A stretch of DNA of 64,000 nt from Mycolicibacter nonchromogenicus (GCF_002101775.1 NZ_LQPI01000063.1:1-64000); one strand, 5' to 3'; shown: positions 41,475 through 51,335, counted from the first letter of the stretch. Numbers and translations are program-made. The notes: generated from the sequence alone by a model not told the origin.

Positions 41475-41978
41475 CTAGGGCGCCGTATGCCCTCCGCCGG
41501 CCAGCTCCCGCAGTTCGGTAACGGCCTGCGTTGCCGTCGGCGCGCTGTCGGGGTCGATCAGTGACTGGATCATCAGGCCCAGCACCATCGCCAGTGCGAC
41601 TGGCCCGCCCATCTCCGAACGCGCGCGTTGCTGGCCTTCGGCCAGGCGTACGCGCAGTTCGTCATTGCGCTGGGCCTGCACAATCGCCTCCAGATGCGAG
41701 GTCCACAGTGCCTTGTCGGTGGTGAAGGACTCGAGTACCGCCTGCCACCGCTCCACCGCCGTGGCCGACTGCCCATCCGGCGACATGCGGGCGTCGAGTT
41801 CGTCGAGTTCTTCGAAGAGGGCCTGAACCAGAAGCCGCTCGCGGCTGCCGAAGTGATAGCCGATGGCGGCGTGGCTGACACCGGCCGCCGCGGCGATGTC
41901 GCGCACCGTCGTATTCGCCCAGCCCCGCTCGACGAGGCAGCGCTTGGCGCCTTCCAGCAGATCCTCACGGTTGCCCAT
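41475..41978 (-). CDS. TetR-family regulator divergent from an acyl-CoA-dehydrogenase-like gene
   Basis: A 167-residue repressor, short for the family. The HTH lies at about 25-50 (TVRDIAAAAGVSHAAIGYHFG). The C-terminal part is the variable effector domain. The divergent spacer to the next gene contains the perfect palindrome at 42033-42048, likely its operator. Confidence 0.9.
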   Translation of the reverse strand: MGNREDLLEGAKRCLVERGWANTTVRDIAAAAGVSHAAIGYHFGSRERLLVQALFEELDELDARMSPDGQSATAVERWQAVLESFTTDKALWTSHLEAIVQAQRNDELRVRLAEGQQRARSEMGGPVALAMVLGLMIQSLIDPDSAPTATQAVTELRELAGGGHTAP

Positions 41979-42032
41979 AGATGCAGGTTAGCCAGGTTGT
42001 AGGCGGTTGCACAAATGGTTTGACCAATTGGA

Positions 42033-42048
42033 TTGACCATATGGTCAA
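42033..42048. promoter_or_regulatory. Perfect 16-bp palindromic operator in TetR/oxidoreductase divergon
   Basis: TTGACCATATGGTCAA is self-complementary over all 16 bases. A related half site, TTTGACCAATTGG, lies just upstream at 42019-42031. The position between a TetR gene and its divergent neighbour makes it the probable binding site of that regulator. Confidence 0.75.
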
Positions 42049-42118
42049 ATCGGAGGTACGGTACCGAGACCAAGCGCACGACACCCCGTCGGCGCGGCTG
42101 AGTCAGGAGGTGCCCGAC

Positions 42119-43294
42119 ATGGCGCATGAAGTTGTCGAGCGGGTCGAGAAGATCGCCACCCAGTTGGCCGGGACCGCGGACGACAGCGAACGCCTCGGCA
42201 AGCTCTCCGAGGAGTCAGTGGCTCTGATCCGCCAGGCCGGCGTGATGCGGATGCTGCAGCCGACTGATTTCGGCGGGTACGCGGCCCATCCGCGCGATTT
42301 CGCCGAGGCGGTCATGGCGGTGGCGAAGCACTGCGGGTCCACCGGCTGGGTGTGCGGCGTCGGGGGAGTGCATCCCTGGGAGATGGCGCTGATGGACCGC
42401 CGGCTGCAAGCCGAGATCTGGGCCGAGGATCCCGATACGTGGATCGCGTCGCCGTATGCCGCGCAAGGCGTAGCGACTCCGGTCGAGGGCGGCTATCGGT
42501 TGACCGGGCGGTGGAACTTCTCCTCGGGCACCGATCACTGCAGCTGGATCTTCCTGGGCGCCCGCGTCGGTGGCGTTGACGGGGTGCCCCCGAAGGTGCT
42601 GCATGTCGTCTTGCCGCGCGCCGACTACACCATCGTCGACGACTCTTGGGACGTCATCGGCCTGTCGGGCACCGGCAGCAAGGACATCATCGTCGACGGC
42701 GCCTTCATCCCGGACTACCGCACCATCGACTTCGCCCACGTCGCCTCCGGCGCCGGCGCCGCCGAGGCGGCCGGGCGCACCGAGACGCTCTACAAGCTGC
42801 CGTTCTGGACGATGTTCCCGCTCGGGATCACGGCCGCGCTCATCGGGATCACCGAAGGTGCACTGGCCGCGCATCTGGACTATCAGCGCGACCGGGTGGC
42901 CGCCACCGGCACCAAGATCAAAGACGACCCGTATGTGCTGTACGCGATCTCGGAGGCCGCCGCTGAGATCGCCGCCTCCCGCCTGCAACTCCTGGACGGC
43001 ATCAGCAGAATGTACGACCTCGCCGATGCGGGCAAGGAGATCAGCTTCGAAGATCGCTCGCTGGTGCGGCGCAACCAGATTCGCTGTGCCTGGCGGGCCG
43101 TTGCCGCCGCCGACGCCATCTTCGCCCGCTCCGGGGGTAACGCCGCGCGCCGGAACAACCCGCTGCAGCGGTTCTGGCGCGATGCCCACGTCGGTCTGGG
43201 GCATGCCATCCAAACCCCGGGCACGATCTATCACTCCAGTGCCCTGACGGTCATGGGGGTCGAGCCGCCGCCGGCGTTGCGGGCGATGATCTGA
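42119..43294 (+). CDS. Flavin-dependent monooxygenase/acyl-CoA dehydrogenase-like enzyme
   Basis: A 391-residue protein of the acyl-CoA dehydrogenase superfamily with a type-2 C-terminal domain, resembling HsaA-type hydroxylases. AGGAGGTG directly precedes the ATG at 42119. Seen: QPTDFGGYAAHPRDF, GSTGWVCGVGGVHPW, GRWNFSSGTDHCSWIFLGA, WDVIGLSGTGSKDIIV and a C-terminal HVGLGHAIQTPGTIYHSSAL. HsaA-type enzymes need a separate flavin reductase, which is not adjacent. It is controlled, by inference, by the divergent TetR. Substrate unknown (phenolic or steroid-like is possible). Confidence 0.88.
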   Translation: MAHEVVERVEKIATQLAGTADDSERLGKLSEESVALIRQAGVMRMLQPTDFGGYAAHPRDFAEAVMAVAKHCGSTGWVCGVGGVHPWEMALMDRRLQAEIWAEDPDTWIASPYAAQGVATPVEGGYRLTGRWNFSSGTDHCSWIFLGARVGGVDGVPPKVLHVVLPRADYTIVDDSWDVIGLSGTGSKDIIVDGAFIPDYRTIDFAHVASGAGAAEAAGRTETLYKLPFWTMFPLGITAALIGITEGALAAHLDYQRDRVAATGTKIKDDPYVLYAISEAAAEIAASRLQLLDGISRMYDLADAGKEISFEDRSLVRRNQIRCAWRAVAAADAIFARSGGNAARRNNPLQRFWRDAHVGLGHAIQTPGTIYHSSALTVMGVEPPPALRAMI

Positions 43295-43313
43295 GTCTCG
43301 CCGGACCGACCAG

Positions 43314-43814
43314 CTACCGCGGCACGTGAAAGTCCACCAGCGCGACTGACCCCAGCTCCACGTCCGCCCAGCTGCCGGTGACGTGCAGGACGGCGATACC
43401 CGAGGTTGGGTACTTCGCCGAGACCTGTTGCGCTACGGCGCTGTCGGTGCCGGGTCCGGCCAGTCCCAGCGCGACGCTCGACATGGCCGGCTCGTGACCG
43501 ATCACCAGCAGGGTGCCGACGTCGTCGCCGACGGTGTTGATCGTCGCGATCACGGTTCCGGGCGTCGCGTCGTAGAGATCATCGACATAGCGCACCGGCG
43601 CGGCCAGCGCGGTCCGCGCGTAGGTCTGTCGGGTGCGGGTGGCGGTCGAACACAGCACAGCATCCACGGCCGGTGCGTGGGCTCGCAGCCAGTCCCCGGC
43701 CAGCCCGGCCTCCCGGATCCCGCGCGGGGCCAATGGCCGCTCACGGTCGGCTGCCCCGGGTGGATAGTCCGACTTGGCGTGCCGCAACAGAATCAGGGTG
43801 CGCTGAGTAGTCAC
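43314..43814 (-). CDS. SixA-like phosphohistidine phosphatase
   Basis: A 166-residue histidine phosphatase. The GTG at 43814 has GGAGCAG upstream; longer frames run into sbcD. The catalytic segment is LILLRHAKSD with Arg11 and His12, STATRTRQT supplies the second Arg, and the second His is in LLVIGHEPAMSSVA. Corresponds to Rv1276c by position. Phosphohistidine or small phosphate esters are the expected substrates. Confidence 0.9.
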   Translation of the reverse strand: MTTQRTLILLRHAKSDYPPGAADRERPLAPRGIREAGLAGDWLRAHAPAVDAVLCSTATRTRQTYARTALAAPVRYVDDLYDATPGTVIATINTVGDDVGTLLVIGHEPAMSSVALGLAGPGTDSAVAQQVSAKYPTSGIAVLHVTGSWADVELGSVALVDFHVPR

Positions 43815-43890
43815 CTGCTCCAGCGTAGGGGGCCGCCCTGCCGGTGCAGAAGTGCCGGATGTGACGCATGAGTCCTGACCGTGCCGCGGG

Positions 43891-43920
43891 CTTGCGGACC
43901 TGCCGAGCGAGGTCCGCGAG
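43891..43920. repeat. Hairpin in the sixA/sbcD divergent spacer
   Basis: CTTGCGGACCT (43891-43901) pairs with AGGTCCGCGAG (43910-43920) at 10 of 11 positions around 8 bp. It is upstream of both genes, so a regulatory or operator role is more likely than termination. A TACACT -10 candidate for sbcD follows at 43939-43944. Confidence 0.4.
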
Positions 43921-43988
43921 CTTGTCGGTGACCGGCCATACACTCGCGATGCCTGAGTGACGGACCGGCGGAAAGGGACAGGACGGAC

Positions 43989-45134
43989 ATGCGATTCGTG
44001 CACACCGCCGACTGGCAGCTCGGCATGACCCGGCACTTTCTGGCCGGCGACGCCCAGCCGCGGTACTCGGCGGCCCGGCGCGACGCGGTGGCCGGGCTGG
44101 GGGCGCTGGCGAAGGAGACGGGTGCGGAATTCGTCGTCGTCGCCGGCGATGTATTCGAGGACAATCAGCTCGCGCCGGAGGTCATCAGCCAGTCCCTGGA
44201 AGCCATGCGCACCATCGGGATCCCGGTCTATCTGCTTCCGGGAAATCACGATCCGCTCGACGCGGGGTCGGTGTACACCAGCGCGTTGTTCACCGCCGAG
44301 TGCCCCGACAACGTGATGGTGCTCGACACCGCCGGCGTGCACCAGGTGCGCCCCGGCCTGGAGATCGTCGCCGCGCCGTGGCGCTCCAAACGTCCCACCG
44401 CCGACCTGACCGCGGCTGCGCTTGACGGCCTGCCTGCCGATGGCACCATCCGGGTCCTGGTCGCCCACGGCGGCGTCGACGCCCTGGACCCCGACCCCGG
44501 CAACCCGGCACTGATTCGGCTGGCCGGCCTGCAGGCCGCCCTGTCCCGCGGGGTGATCCACTACGTCGCCCTGGGGGACAAGCACTCCCGCACCCAGGTC
44601 GGGGAGACGGGCCGTATCTGGTATTCCGGATCGCCGGAGGTCACCAACTTCGACGACATCGAATCCGACCCCGGCCACGTGCTGGTGGTCGACATCGACG
44701 AGGCCGACGGCGCCATTCGCGTGGACTCCCGCCACGTCGGCCGGTGGCGGTTCATGACGCTGCACCGCCAGCTCGACACCGGCCGCGACGTCACCGACCT
44801 GGACATCAACCTCGACCAGCTGCCGGACAAGGAACGCACGGTGGTTCAGCTGGCCCTGACCGGTTCGCTCAGCGTCACCGACCGGGCCGCCCTCGACGTC
44901 TGCCTGGACCGGTATTCGCGGCTGTTCGCCTGGGTGGGCACCTGGAAGCGTCACACCCACCTGGTGGTGGTGCCCGCTGACGGGGAATTCACCGACCTCG
45001 GAATCGGCGGTTTCGCCGCCGATGCGGTCGAGGAACTGGTCGCCACCGCGCGCGGCGACGACACTGGTGCCGCCGATGACGCTCACGCAGCGCTGGCGCT
45101 GCTGCTGCGCTTGGTCGATCGGGGAGTGGCATGA
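43989..45134 (+). CDS. SbcD/Mre11-like DNA exonuclease (Rv1277-like)
   Basis: A 381-residue calcineurin-like metallophosphoesterase of the DNA-repair exonuclease type. Metal motifs: HTADWQLG (Asp8; Gln where many SbcD have His), VVAGDVFEDN, LPGNHDPLD, VLVAHGGVD and ALGDKHSRTQ. The C-terminal 120 residues form the capping/ATPase-contact region. Its stop overlaps the start of the large coiled-coil ATPase gene by 4 bp, giving an SbcCD/Rad50-Mre11-like pair expected to process DNA ends. Confidence 0.92.
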   Translation: MRFVHTADWQLGMTRHFLAGDAQPRYSAARRDAVAGLGALAKETGAEFVVVAGDVFEDNQLAPEVISQSLEAMRTIGIPVYLLPGNHDPLDAGSVYTSALFTAECPDNVMVLDTAGVHQVRPGLEIVAAPWRSKRPTADLTAAALDGLPADGTIRVLVAHGGVDALDPDPGNPALIRLAGLQAALSRGVIHYVALGDKHSRTQVGETGRIWYSGSPEVTNFDDIESDPGHVLVVDIDEADGAIRVDSRHVGRWRFMTLHRQLDTGRDVTDLDINLDQLPDKERTVVQLALTGSLSVTDRAALDVCLDRYSRLFAWVGTWKRHTHLVVVPADGEFTDLGIGGFAADAVEELVATARGDDTGAADDAHAALALLLRLVDRGVA

Positions 45135-47746
45135 GACTGCACCGGTTGGTGCTGACCAACTACCGCGGTGTGGCGCATCGCGAGATCGACTTCCCCGACC
45201 ACGGCGTGGTGGTGGTGTGCGGCGCCAACGAGATCGGCAAATCCTCGATGATCGAGGCGCTGGACCTGTTGCTGGAGTCCAAGGACCGTTCAGCCAAGAA
45301 GGACGTCAAGCAGGTCAAGCCCACCCACGCCGACGTCGGAGCTGAGGTCACCGCGGAGATCAGCACGGGCCCATACCGTTTCGTGTATCACAAGCGCTTC
45401 CACAAGGCGCCCCGGACGCAACTGACCATCCTGGAGCCGCGCCGCGAGCAGCTCACCGGAGACGAGGCGCACGACCGGGTCCGCGCCATGCTGGACGAGA
45501 CCATGGACACCGGTCTCTGGCAGGCCCAGCGGGTGCTGCAGGCGTCGTCGACCGCGGCGGTCGACTTGTCCGGATGCGATGCGCTGTCGCGGGCTCTGGA
45601 CATCGCGGCCGGCGACACCGCCTCTCTCAGCGGAACCGAGCCCGTTCTCATCGAGCGAATCGAGGCCGAGTACGCGCGCTACTTCACCGGGACCGGGCGC
45701 CCCACCGGGGAGTGGTCGGCGGCCATCGCCGCGCTGGCTGCAGCCGACGCCGAGGTAGCGCGCTGCACTGAGCTGCTCGCCGAAGTGGACGACCGGGTGC
45801 ACCGTCACGCCGAGCTGTCCGCGCGGTTGGCGGGGTTGACCGACGAGCAGGCCGCCGCGGACGCCCGGCTCAACGCAGCGCAGGCCGCCAGCACCGCGAT
45901 CGAAGAGTTGCGCGGCAGGCTTCACGATGCGCAGTTGGTGGCCACCGCGGCCAAAGCCACCAGCGCCGCGACCGAAAGCGCTCAAGCCGAGCGGCGCCGC
46001 CAGCGTGAAGACCTCGAAGCACGAGCGGCCGCGATCGCCCTGCTGGACACCGAGATCGACGCCGCCGCCGAGGCGGCGGCCGCCGCCGACACCGAAACGG
46101 CTGCGGCAGATGCCGCCGCGGCCGAAGCCGCACAAGCGTTGGTGGTCGCCACCGAGCGGGCGGCCTGCGCGCGCCGAGTCGTCGATCAGCTCGCCGCTCG
46201 CGACGAGGCAGACCGGCTCCCCCACCGACTCGCCCGCCTTGATGACACCGAAGGCCAGCTCGCCGTCGTGGCGGCTGAGCTCGCGCAGATCGTCGTGACC
46301 GAGCCGATGCTGCGCCGGATCGAAGAGGCGTCGGCGGCCTGCGATCGCAGTGAGGCGTCACTGGCCGCGATCTCGGCGACCCTGGAGCTCACCGCGATCG
46401 CCGACGTCGACCTGGTGATCGCCGGCGATCCCACGGCCCTGCCCGGCGGTCAGAGCTGGTCGGCCACCGTCACCGACGGCCTGGAGGTCGATGTGCCCGG
46501 CCTGCTGCGGGTACGTGTCCGCCCCGGAGACACCGCGCGCGAGGCCGGCGTCAAACATGCTGCGGCACAGACTGAACTTGCCGATGCTCTGGCGGCGGCA
46601 GGAGTGTGCGATCTGGCGCAGGCACGCGACGCCGACCAGCGGCGCCGCGACCTGCAGGGCAGCCGCGACCAGTTGACCGCCACCCTGGCCGCCTTGCGCG
46701 GTGGCGACGACGTCGAGGAGTTGCGCACCCGGCTGACGCGACTGCGCGGGGAGTGCGGCGAGATCCCCGCCGGGATGACCCCGGAGCAGGCCCGCGCCGA
46801 GCGCGACGAGGCCGAGGCGTTGCGGGCGCAGGCTGACGCCGACTGTGAAGTCCTGCGCCGAGCCGCCCAGGAAGCCGCCGCGCGGCGCACGGAGGCCGCC
46901 ACGCGGCTGACGCTGTTGCGGGAAAAGGTGGCCGCGCAACGCACTGAGCTGGAGGCGGTCAGCCAGCGTCTCGCAGCACAGCGGGCCACGGTCAGCGATG
47001 ACGAGCTGGCTGCTACCGCCGCCGCTAATGAGCAGGCATTGCGCACCGCCGAGCAGCGCGTGACCGAGCTGTCCCAGCAGCTGGGCGCCGCCGCCCCCGA
47101 GGCGATCGACACCGAACTCGCCGCAGCGCAGACCGCGGCCCAGGATCTGCGGGCTCAGCACGCCGAGACCGCCCGCGCACTGCACGAGGTGGAGGTCGAG
47201 CTCGCCGTGTTCGGCACCCAGGGCCGGCGGGGGCAGCTCGACGCGGCACAGATCGCGCGGGCACACGCTGCGGCCGAACATGATCGGGTCGGCCGCCGGG
47301 CACGAGCGGCGGCGCTGCTGCGATCCACGATGTTCCGCCACCGCGACGACACCCGCCGGCGTTACGTCGAGCCGTTCCGCGCAGAGATCCAGCGGCTGGG
47401 TGCGCACGTCTTCGGCAACGATTTCGAAGTCGAGGTCGACACCGACCTGAAGATCTGCGCCCGCACCTTAGGTGGCCGCACGGTTCCCTACGAGTCGCTG
47501 TCCGGCGGCGCCAAAGAACAACTGGGCATCCTGACCCGACTGGCCGGGGCGGCGCTGGTGGCCAAGGAGGACAGTGTCCCGGTGGTGATCGACGACGCGC
47601 TCGGCTTCACCGACCCGGATCGGCTGCAGAAGATGGGTGCGGTGTTCGACGCGGTGGGCTCACACGGGCAGGTGATCGTGTTGACCTGCAGCCCGGATCG
47701 CTACGGCAGCATCACAGATGCCCACCGCATCGACCTGAGTGCCTGA
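45131..47746 (+). CDS. SbcC/Rad50-like coiled-coil ATPase (Rv1278-like)
   Basis: An 871-residue SMC-type ATPase. Walker A CGANEIGKSS is at residues 30-39. From about 180 to 760 the sequence is Ala/Glu/Arg-rich coiled coil, interrupted near 420-480 by a less helical stretch. The C-terminal half has LSGGAKEQLGILTRLA (signature) and PVVIDDALGFTDPDR (Walker B). It partners the preceding metallophosphoesterase. The canonical zinc-hook CxxC is not obvious, so dimerisation may differ from SbcC. Confidence 0.9.
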   Translation: MRLHRLVLTNYRGVAHREIDFPDHGVVVVCGANEIGKSSMIEALDLLLESKDRSAKKDVKQVKPTHADVGAEVTAEISTGPYRFVYHKRFHKAPRTQLTILEPRREQLTGDEAHDRVRAMLDETMDTGLWQAQRVLQASSTAAVDLSGCDALSRALDIAAGDTASLSGTEPVLIERIEAEYARYFTGTGRPTGEWSAAIAALAAADAEVARCTELLAEVDDRVHRHAELSARLAGLTDEQAAADARLNAAQAASTAIEELRGRLHDAQLVATAAKATSAATESAQAERRRQREDLEARAAAIALLDTEIDAAAEAAAAADTETAAADAAAAEAAQALVVATERAACARRVVDQLAARDEADRLPHRLARLDDTEGQLAVVAAELAQIVVTEPMLRRIEEASAACDRSEASLAAISATLELTAIADVDLVIAGDPTALPGGQSWSATVTDGLEVDVPGLLRVRVRPGDTAREAGVKHAAAQTELADALAAAGVCDLAQARDADQRRRDLQGSRDQLTATLAALRGGDDVEELRTRLTRLRGECGEIPAGMTPEQARAERDEAEALRAQADADCEVLRRAAQEAAARRTEAATRLTLLREKVAAQRTELEAVSQRLAAQRATVSDDELAATAAANEQALRTAEQRVTELSQQLGAAAPEAIDTELAAAQTAAQDLRAQHAETARALHEVEVELAVFGTQGRRGQLDAAQIARAHAAAEHDRVGRRARAAALLRSTMFRHRDDTRRRYVEPFRAEIQRLGAHVFGNDFEVEVDTDLKICARTLGGRTVPYESLSGGAKEQLGILTRLAGAALVAKEDSVPVVIDDALGFTDPDRLQKMGAVFDAVGSHGQVIVLTCSPDRYGSITDAHRIDLSA

Positions 47747-47790
47747 GGCCGGGCCTACACGTTCGGTGTGCCGGGGGTCCGGCGGCGTCC

Positions 47791-49506
47791 TCAGTCCTTC
47801 ATGAACCCGATCACGGTGTAGTCCAGATCCGCCAGCCCCGGCGCCCCGAAGTTCGCCAGCGAACTGCGCACCGCGACGTTGCCGGTGGTCTGAATCAGCG
47901 GCAGGCTGAAGCCCTCAGCCCACAACAGGCTGTCGACTTCGTTGGCCCGGGCTCGCGCCACCGCGGGGTCGAGCGCCTCCAGCGTCTCTTCGATCTTGGC
48001 ATCGATGGCGGGGCTGCCGATCTTGCCGAAGTTGGCCTCACCGTAGGAGGCCGAGATCTGGGTCAGTCCGGCCAGCGGGAAAGCATCACCGACCCAACTG
48101 AATTGGGCGATGTCAAAGTCGCCGACATTGACATAGTCGGTGAAGAAGCCGCCCCCGGCCTTGGCGTCCAGCTGAAGCTTGACCCCGATCTGGGCCAGGT
48201 TGTGCTGGGCGACCTGGGCGAACTGGCGGGTGCTCGAGGCGTCGTAGAACAGGTGACGGATCACCAGCGGACGGCCGTCTTTCTCGCGGAACTTCCCGTT
48301 GAGTCGCCACCCCAGCTCGTCGAGTTCGCGTGCGGCGCGCTCCGGGTCGTAGGCCACCACGGCACTGTTGTCCTGGTAGCCCTCCTGGCCCGCGACGTAG
48401 ATGTGGTTGTTCAGCGGCACCGGGTCGGCGGTCAGGCCGCGCTGGGTCACCTTGGCGATCGTGGAGCGGTCGATGCCGCGCATGACCGCCAGCCGCAGCG
48501 CCTTGTCGGACAGGATGGCGCCGGGCGCCCCGTTGAAGGTGAAGTGGCTCCAGGCCGGGGTCGGCGCCCGGCGGATGGCGATGCCCTCGGTTCGCCGCGC
48601 GATCGTCAACTGATCCAGGGTGGCCACCCCGGTGGCGTCGATGGTGTGGTTCTGCAGCGCCGGCATCCGGGCGGCCTCGTCGAGCACCAGGTAGGTGATG
48701 GTGTCCAGCTTCGGGCGCTTACCCCACCAGGCGGGGTTGCGGGTCAAGGTGATTCGCTGGCTGGTGCGGTCCAGCCTCGACAGGACGAACGGCCCGGCCG
48801 AGGGACCCGGCCTGCTCAGTTGAGCCTTGTTGAAGGTCTCCGGATCGGAGGTCATGCTGGCCGGCAGCAGCATGGAGTTGCCCGCGAACATGCCCCGCCA
48901 CTCCGCGTAGGGCTTGGCGAAGCGCATCACGGCCTGCCGGTCGTCGACGCCGCGGGTCACCGCGGCGACGCGCTCGGCGCCGTTGGTGGTCGCGATGGCG
49001 TAGCTGCTGTCGGCGCCGCTGGTGGCATGGATCTGGCTGGCGATATCTTTCCAGGTGAGCGGCGTCCCGTCGCTCCAGACCGCTTTCGGGTTGATGGTGT
49101 AGGTGACCACCTGGGGGTTGGTGCTGGTCAGCTCCACACTGGTGAAGTAGTCGGTGTCCACTGTCGCCGAGCCGTCCGGCCCGATGATGAACGCCCGCGG
49201 CATGGTGGCCTTGAGCATGGCGGCGTTCTCGGCGAGGTTGCCGTCGATGTGCAGCGGGTTGAAGTTCGGCGGGAACTGCGTCATCGACAGCCGCAGGTTG
49301 CCGCCGTCACGCAGTTTCGCCGGGTCCTGCGGGTTGATGTCGCTGGCGGTCCCGACCGCGGCGGCGCCCTCTGGCGCGGTGATGTCGACTGCCGCGCACC
49401 CGCTCAGCGCCAGGCCCAGTGCCAGGAGCGCCGCGAGATTCCGCTGACGCAGGCGGCCACTCGCACTTTTGCTGCGTGAGCGCGATCTCGCGGAGAACGG
49501 ACTCAT
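47791..49506 (-). CDS. oppA: Oligopeptide-binding lipoprotein OppA
   Basis: A 571-residue family 5 solute-binding protein. An extended basic head (SARSRSRSKSASGRLRQR) precedes the hydrophobic core and lipobox LALSGC with Cys at residue 37. The mature protein shows NPLHIDGNL, WSDGTPLTWKDI and DYVNVGDFDIAQFSWVGDAFP, all standard for OppA/DppA. Last gene of the oppBCDA operon; the M. tuberculosis orthologue has been linked to glutathione and peptide import. Confidence 0.93.
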   Translation of the reverse strand: MSPFSARSRSRSKSASGRLRQRNLAALLALGLALSGCAAVDITAPEGAAAVGTASDINPQDPAKLRDGGNLRLSMTQFPPNFNPLHIDGNLAENAAMLKATMPRAFIIGPDGSATVDTDYFTSVELTSTNPQVVTYTINPKAVWSDGTPLTWKDIASQIHATSGADSSYAIATTNGAERVAAVTRGVDDRQAVMRFAKPYAEWRGMFAGNSMLLPASMTSDPETFNKAQLSRPGPSAGPFVLSRLDRTSQRITLTRNPAWWGKRPKLDTITYLVLDEAARMPALQNHTIDATGVATLDQLTIARRTEGIAIRRAPTPAWSHFTFNGAPGAILSDKALRLAVMRGIDRSTIAKVTQRGLTADPVPLNNHIYVAGQEGYQDNSAVVAYDPERAARELDELGWRLNGKFREKDGRPLVIRHLFYDASSTRQFAQVAQHNLAQIGVKLQLDAKAGGGFFTDYVNVGDFDIAQFSWVGDAFPLAGLTQISASYGEANFGKIGSPAIDAKIEETLEALDPAVARARANEVDSLLWAEGFSLPLIQTTGNVAVRSSLANFGAPGLADLDYTVIGFMKD

Positions 49507-51335
49507 GAGTTCACCACCGGTTGTGGCACCGCTGCCAGCAGGCGTCGGGTGTAGTCGTGCTGCGGATCGCCGAATACCTGATCCGCCTCGCCCTGTTCGA
49601 CGATCTCCCCGGCGAACATCACCGCGACCCGGTGCGCCAGGTGTTTGACCACCGAAAGGTCATGCGAGACAAACAGGTAGGACAGCCCGAACTGCTGTTG
49701 CAGATCCAGCAGCAGGTTGATGATGCCGGCCTGAATCGAAACATCGAGAGCGGACACCGGCTCGTCCAGTGCGAGGATCTTCGGCTGTAACGCCAGGGCC
49801 CGGGCGATGCCGATCCGCTGCTTCTGCCCGCCGGAGAACTCCGAGGGGTAGCGCAGGGCGTCGCCGCGGCGCAGACCCACCAGCTCCAAGAGTTCGGCGA
49901 CCCGAGCATGAATGGCGACTTTGTCGGACCCATTGGCGCGCAGTGGTTCTGCCAGCACCTCGAAGACCGGCAGCCGTGGATCCAGTGAAGCGACCGGATC
50001 CTGGAACACCACCTGCAGGTCACGCCGCAGGGCGCGACGCCCATCGCGTTTCAACGTCGCGACGTCGGTGCCGAGCACTTCGATCGACCCGGCCTGGGGC
50101 GCAGCCAGTTCCAGGATCTGGTGCAAGGTGGTGGATTTGCCCGAGCCGGATTCGCCGACGATTCCCAGCGTGCGGCCCTGCTGCAACTCGAAACTCACGC
50201 GAGAGACCGCGCGCACCTCACCGGCGCGCCGCCGCAGCACGCCCTTGGTCAGCGGATAGGTCTTGACCAGGTCGCGCACCCGCAGGACGGTGGGTGCCTC
50301 CCCGGTGGCCGCAGCGCTGACTTCGGTGCGCACGCCATAGATGTCGGCGGCACTGCGCCCGACGACCTGGTCGGTGTGAATACATGCCGCCGCATGGTTG
50401 TCCCCGACGCTAAGCAGGTCCGGCTCGGCGAGCAGGCAGTCATCCGCGGCCAACGGGCAGCGCGGGGCGAAGGGACACCCGGCATCGACCCCGGCCGTCA
50501 ATGCCGGCGGTGCGCCCGGGATGGGCACCAACCGGGTACCCTGCGGGGCGTCCAGGCGGGGCACCGAACCCAACAGGCCCACCGTGTAGGGCATTCGCCG
50601 GTCGGCGTAGAGGGCCTCGACCGGTGCGGCCTCGACCACCCGGCCGGCATACATCACCAGTGCCCGGTCAGCGAATTCGGCGACCACCCCGAGGTCGTGG
50701 GTGATGATCAGCACCCCGGCGCCGGTCACGTCCCGCGCGGTCTTGAGGACCTCGAGGATCTGGGCCTGCACCGTGACGTCCAGCGCGGTGGTGGGCTCGT
50801 CGCAGATGAGCAGGTCCGGGTCACAGGCGATGGCGATGGCGATCACCACCCGTTGCCGCTCGCCGCCGGAAAGCTCGTGCGGAAACGCCCGCGCCCGCTG
50901 CTGCGGCTGGTTGATCCCGACCAGCTCCAGCAGCTCGACCGCGCGCCGGCGCGCCGCGGCGCGGCCCACCTTGGGCTGATGCACCTCGATGGCCTCGGCG
51001 ATCTGATCGCCCACGGTGTACACCGGCGTCAGTGCCGACATCGGGTCCTGGAACACCATTCCGATCGAGGCGCCGCGGAACTTCGACATCGCGGTGTCGC
51101 CCAGCCCGATCAGCTGCGTGCCGTGTAGCCGGACTGAGCCGGACACCTGCGCATGCTCGGGCAGCAGTCCCATCACGGCCATCGCCGCCGCGGATTTCCC
51201 CGAGCCCGATTCACCCACCATCGCGACCACTTCGCCGGCGGCCACCTGATAGCTGACGCCGCGTACCGCACGCACCGCGTCGGGACCGGAGCCGAATGTC
51301 ACGGCCAGGTCGGACACTTCAAGCAGCGTGCTCAC
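49503..51335 (-). CDS. oppD: Oligopeptide ABC importer ATPase OppD (fused double ATPase)
   Basis: A 610-residue tandem fusion of two peptide-transporter ATPases. The first half has GESGSGKSAAA, LSGGERQRV and LLICDEPTTALDVTVQ; the second has GESGSGKSTTL, FSGGQKQRI and ILALDEPVSALDVSIQ. A Cys-rich oligopeptide-transporter C-terminal motif lies between (CPFAPRCPLAADDC), a likely iron-sulfur site as in related subunits. The GTG at 51335 gives the family length. Overlaps oppC and oppA by 4 bp each. Confidence 0.94.
   Translation of the reverse strand: MSTLLEVSDLAVTFGSGPDAVRAVRGVSYQVAAGEVVAMVGESGSGKSAAAMAVMGLLPEHAQVSGSVRLHGTQLIGLGDTAMSKFRGASIGMVFQDPMSALTPVYTVGDQIAEAIEVHQPKVGRAAARRRAVELLELVGINQPQQRARAFPHELSGGERQRVVIAIAIACDPDLLICDEPTTALDVTVQAQILEVLKTARDVTGAGVLIITHDLGVVAEFADRALVMYAGRVVEAAPVEALYADRRMPYTVGLLGSVPRLDAPQGTRLVPIPGAPPALTAGVDAGCPFAPRCPLAADDCLLAEPDLLSVGDNHAAACIHTDQVVGRSAADIYGVRTEVSAAATGEAPTVLRVRDLVKTYPLTKGVLRRRAGEVRAVSRVSFELQQGRTLGIVGESGSGKSTTLHQILELAAPQAGSIEVLGTDVATLKRDGRRALRRDLQVVFQDPVASLDPRLPVFEVLAEPLRANGSDKVAIHARVAELLELVGLRRGDALRYPSEFSGGQKQRIGIARALALQPKILALDEPVSALDVSIQAGIINLLLDLQQQFGLSYLFVSHDLSVVKHLAHRVAVMFAGEIVEQGEADQVFGDPQHDYTRRLLAAVPQPVVNS

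Noticed and set aside
43314..45086. 590-codon frame containing sixA
   Set aside because: Only residues from GTG 43814 form the SixA protein; the rest is antisense to sbcD.
45131..47746. Anti-phage Gabija/Lamassu-type reading of the SbcC-like gene
   Set aside because: The partner is a clear Mre11/SbcD-type nuclease in a 4-bp overlap and the pair corresponds to Rv1277-Rv1278, so a housekeeping DNA-end processing role fits better.
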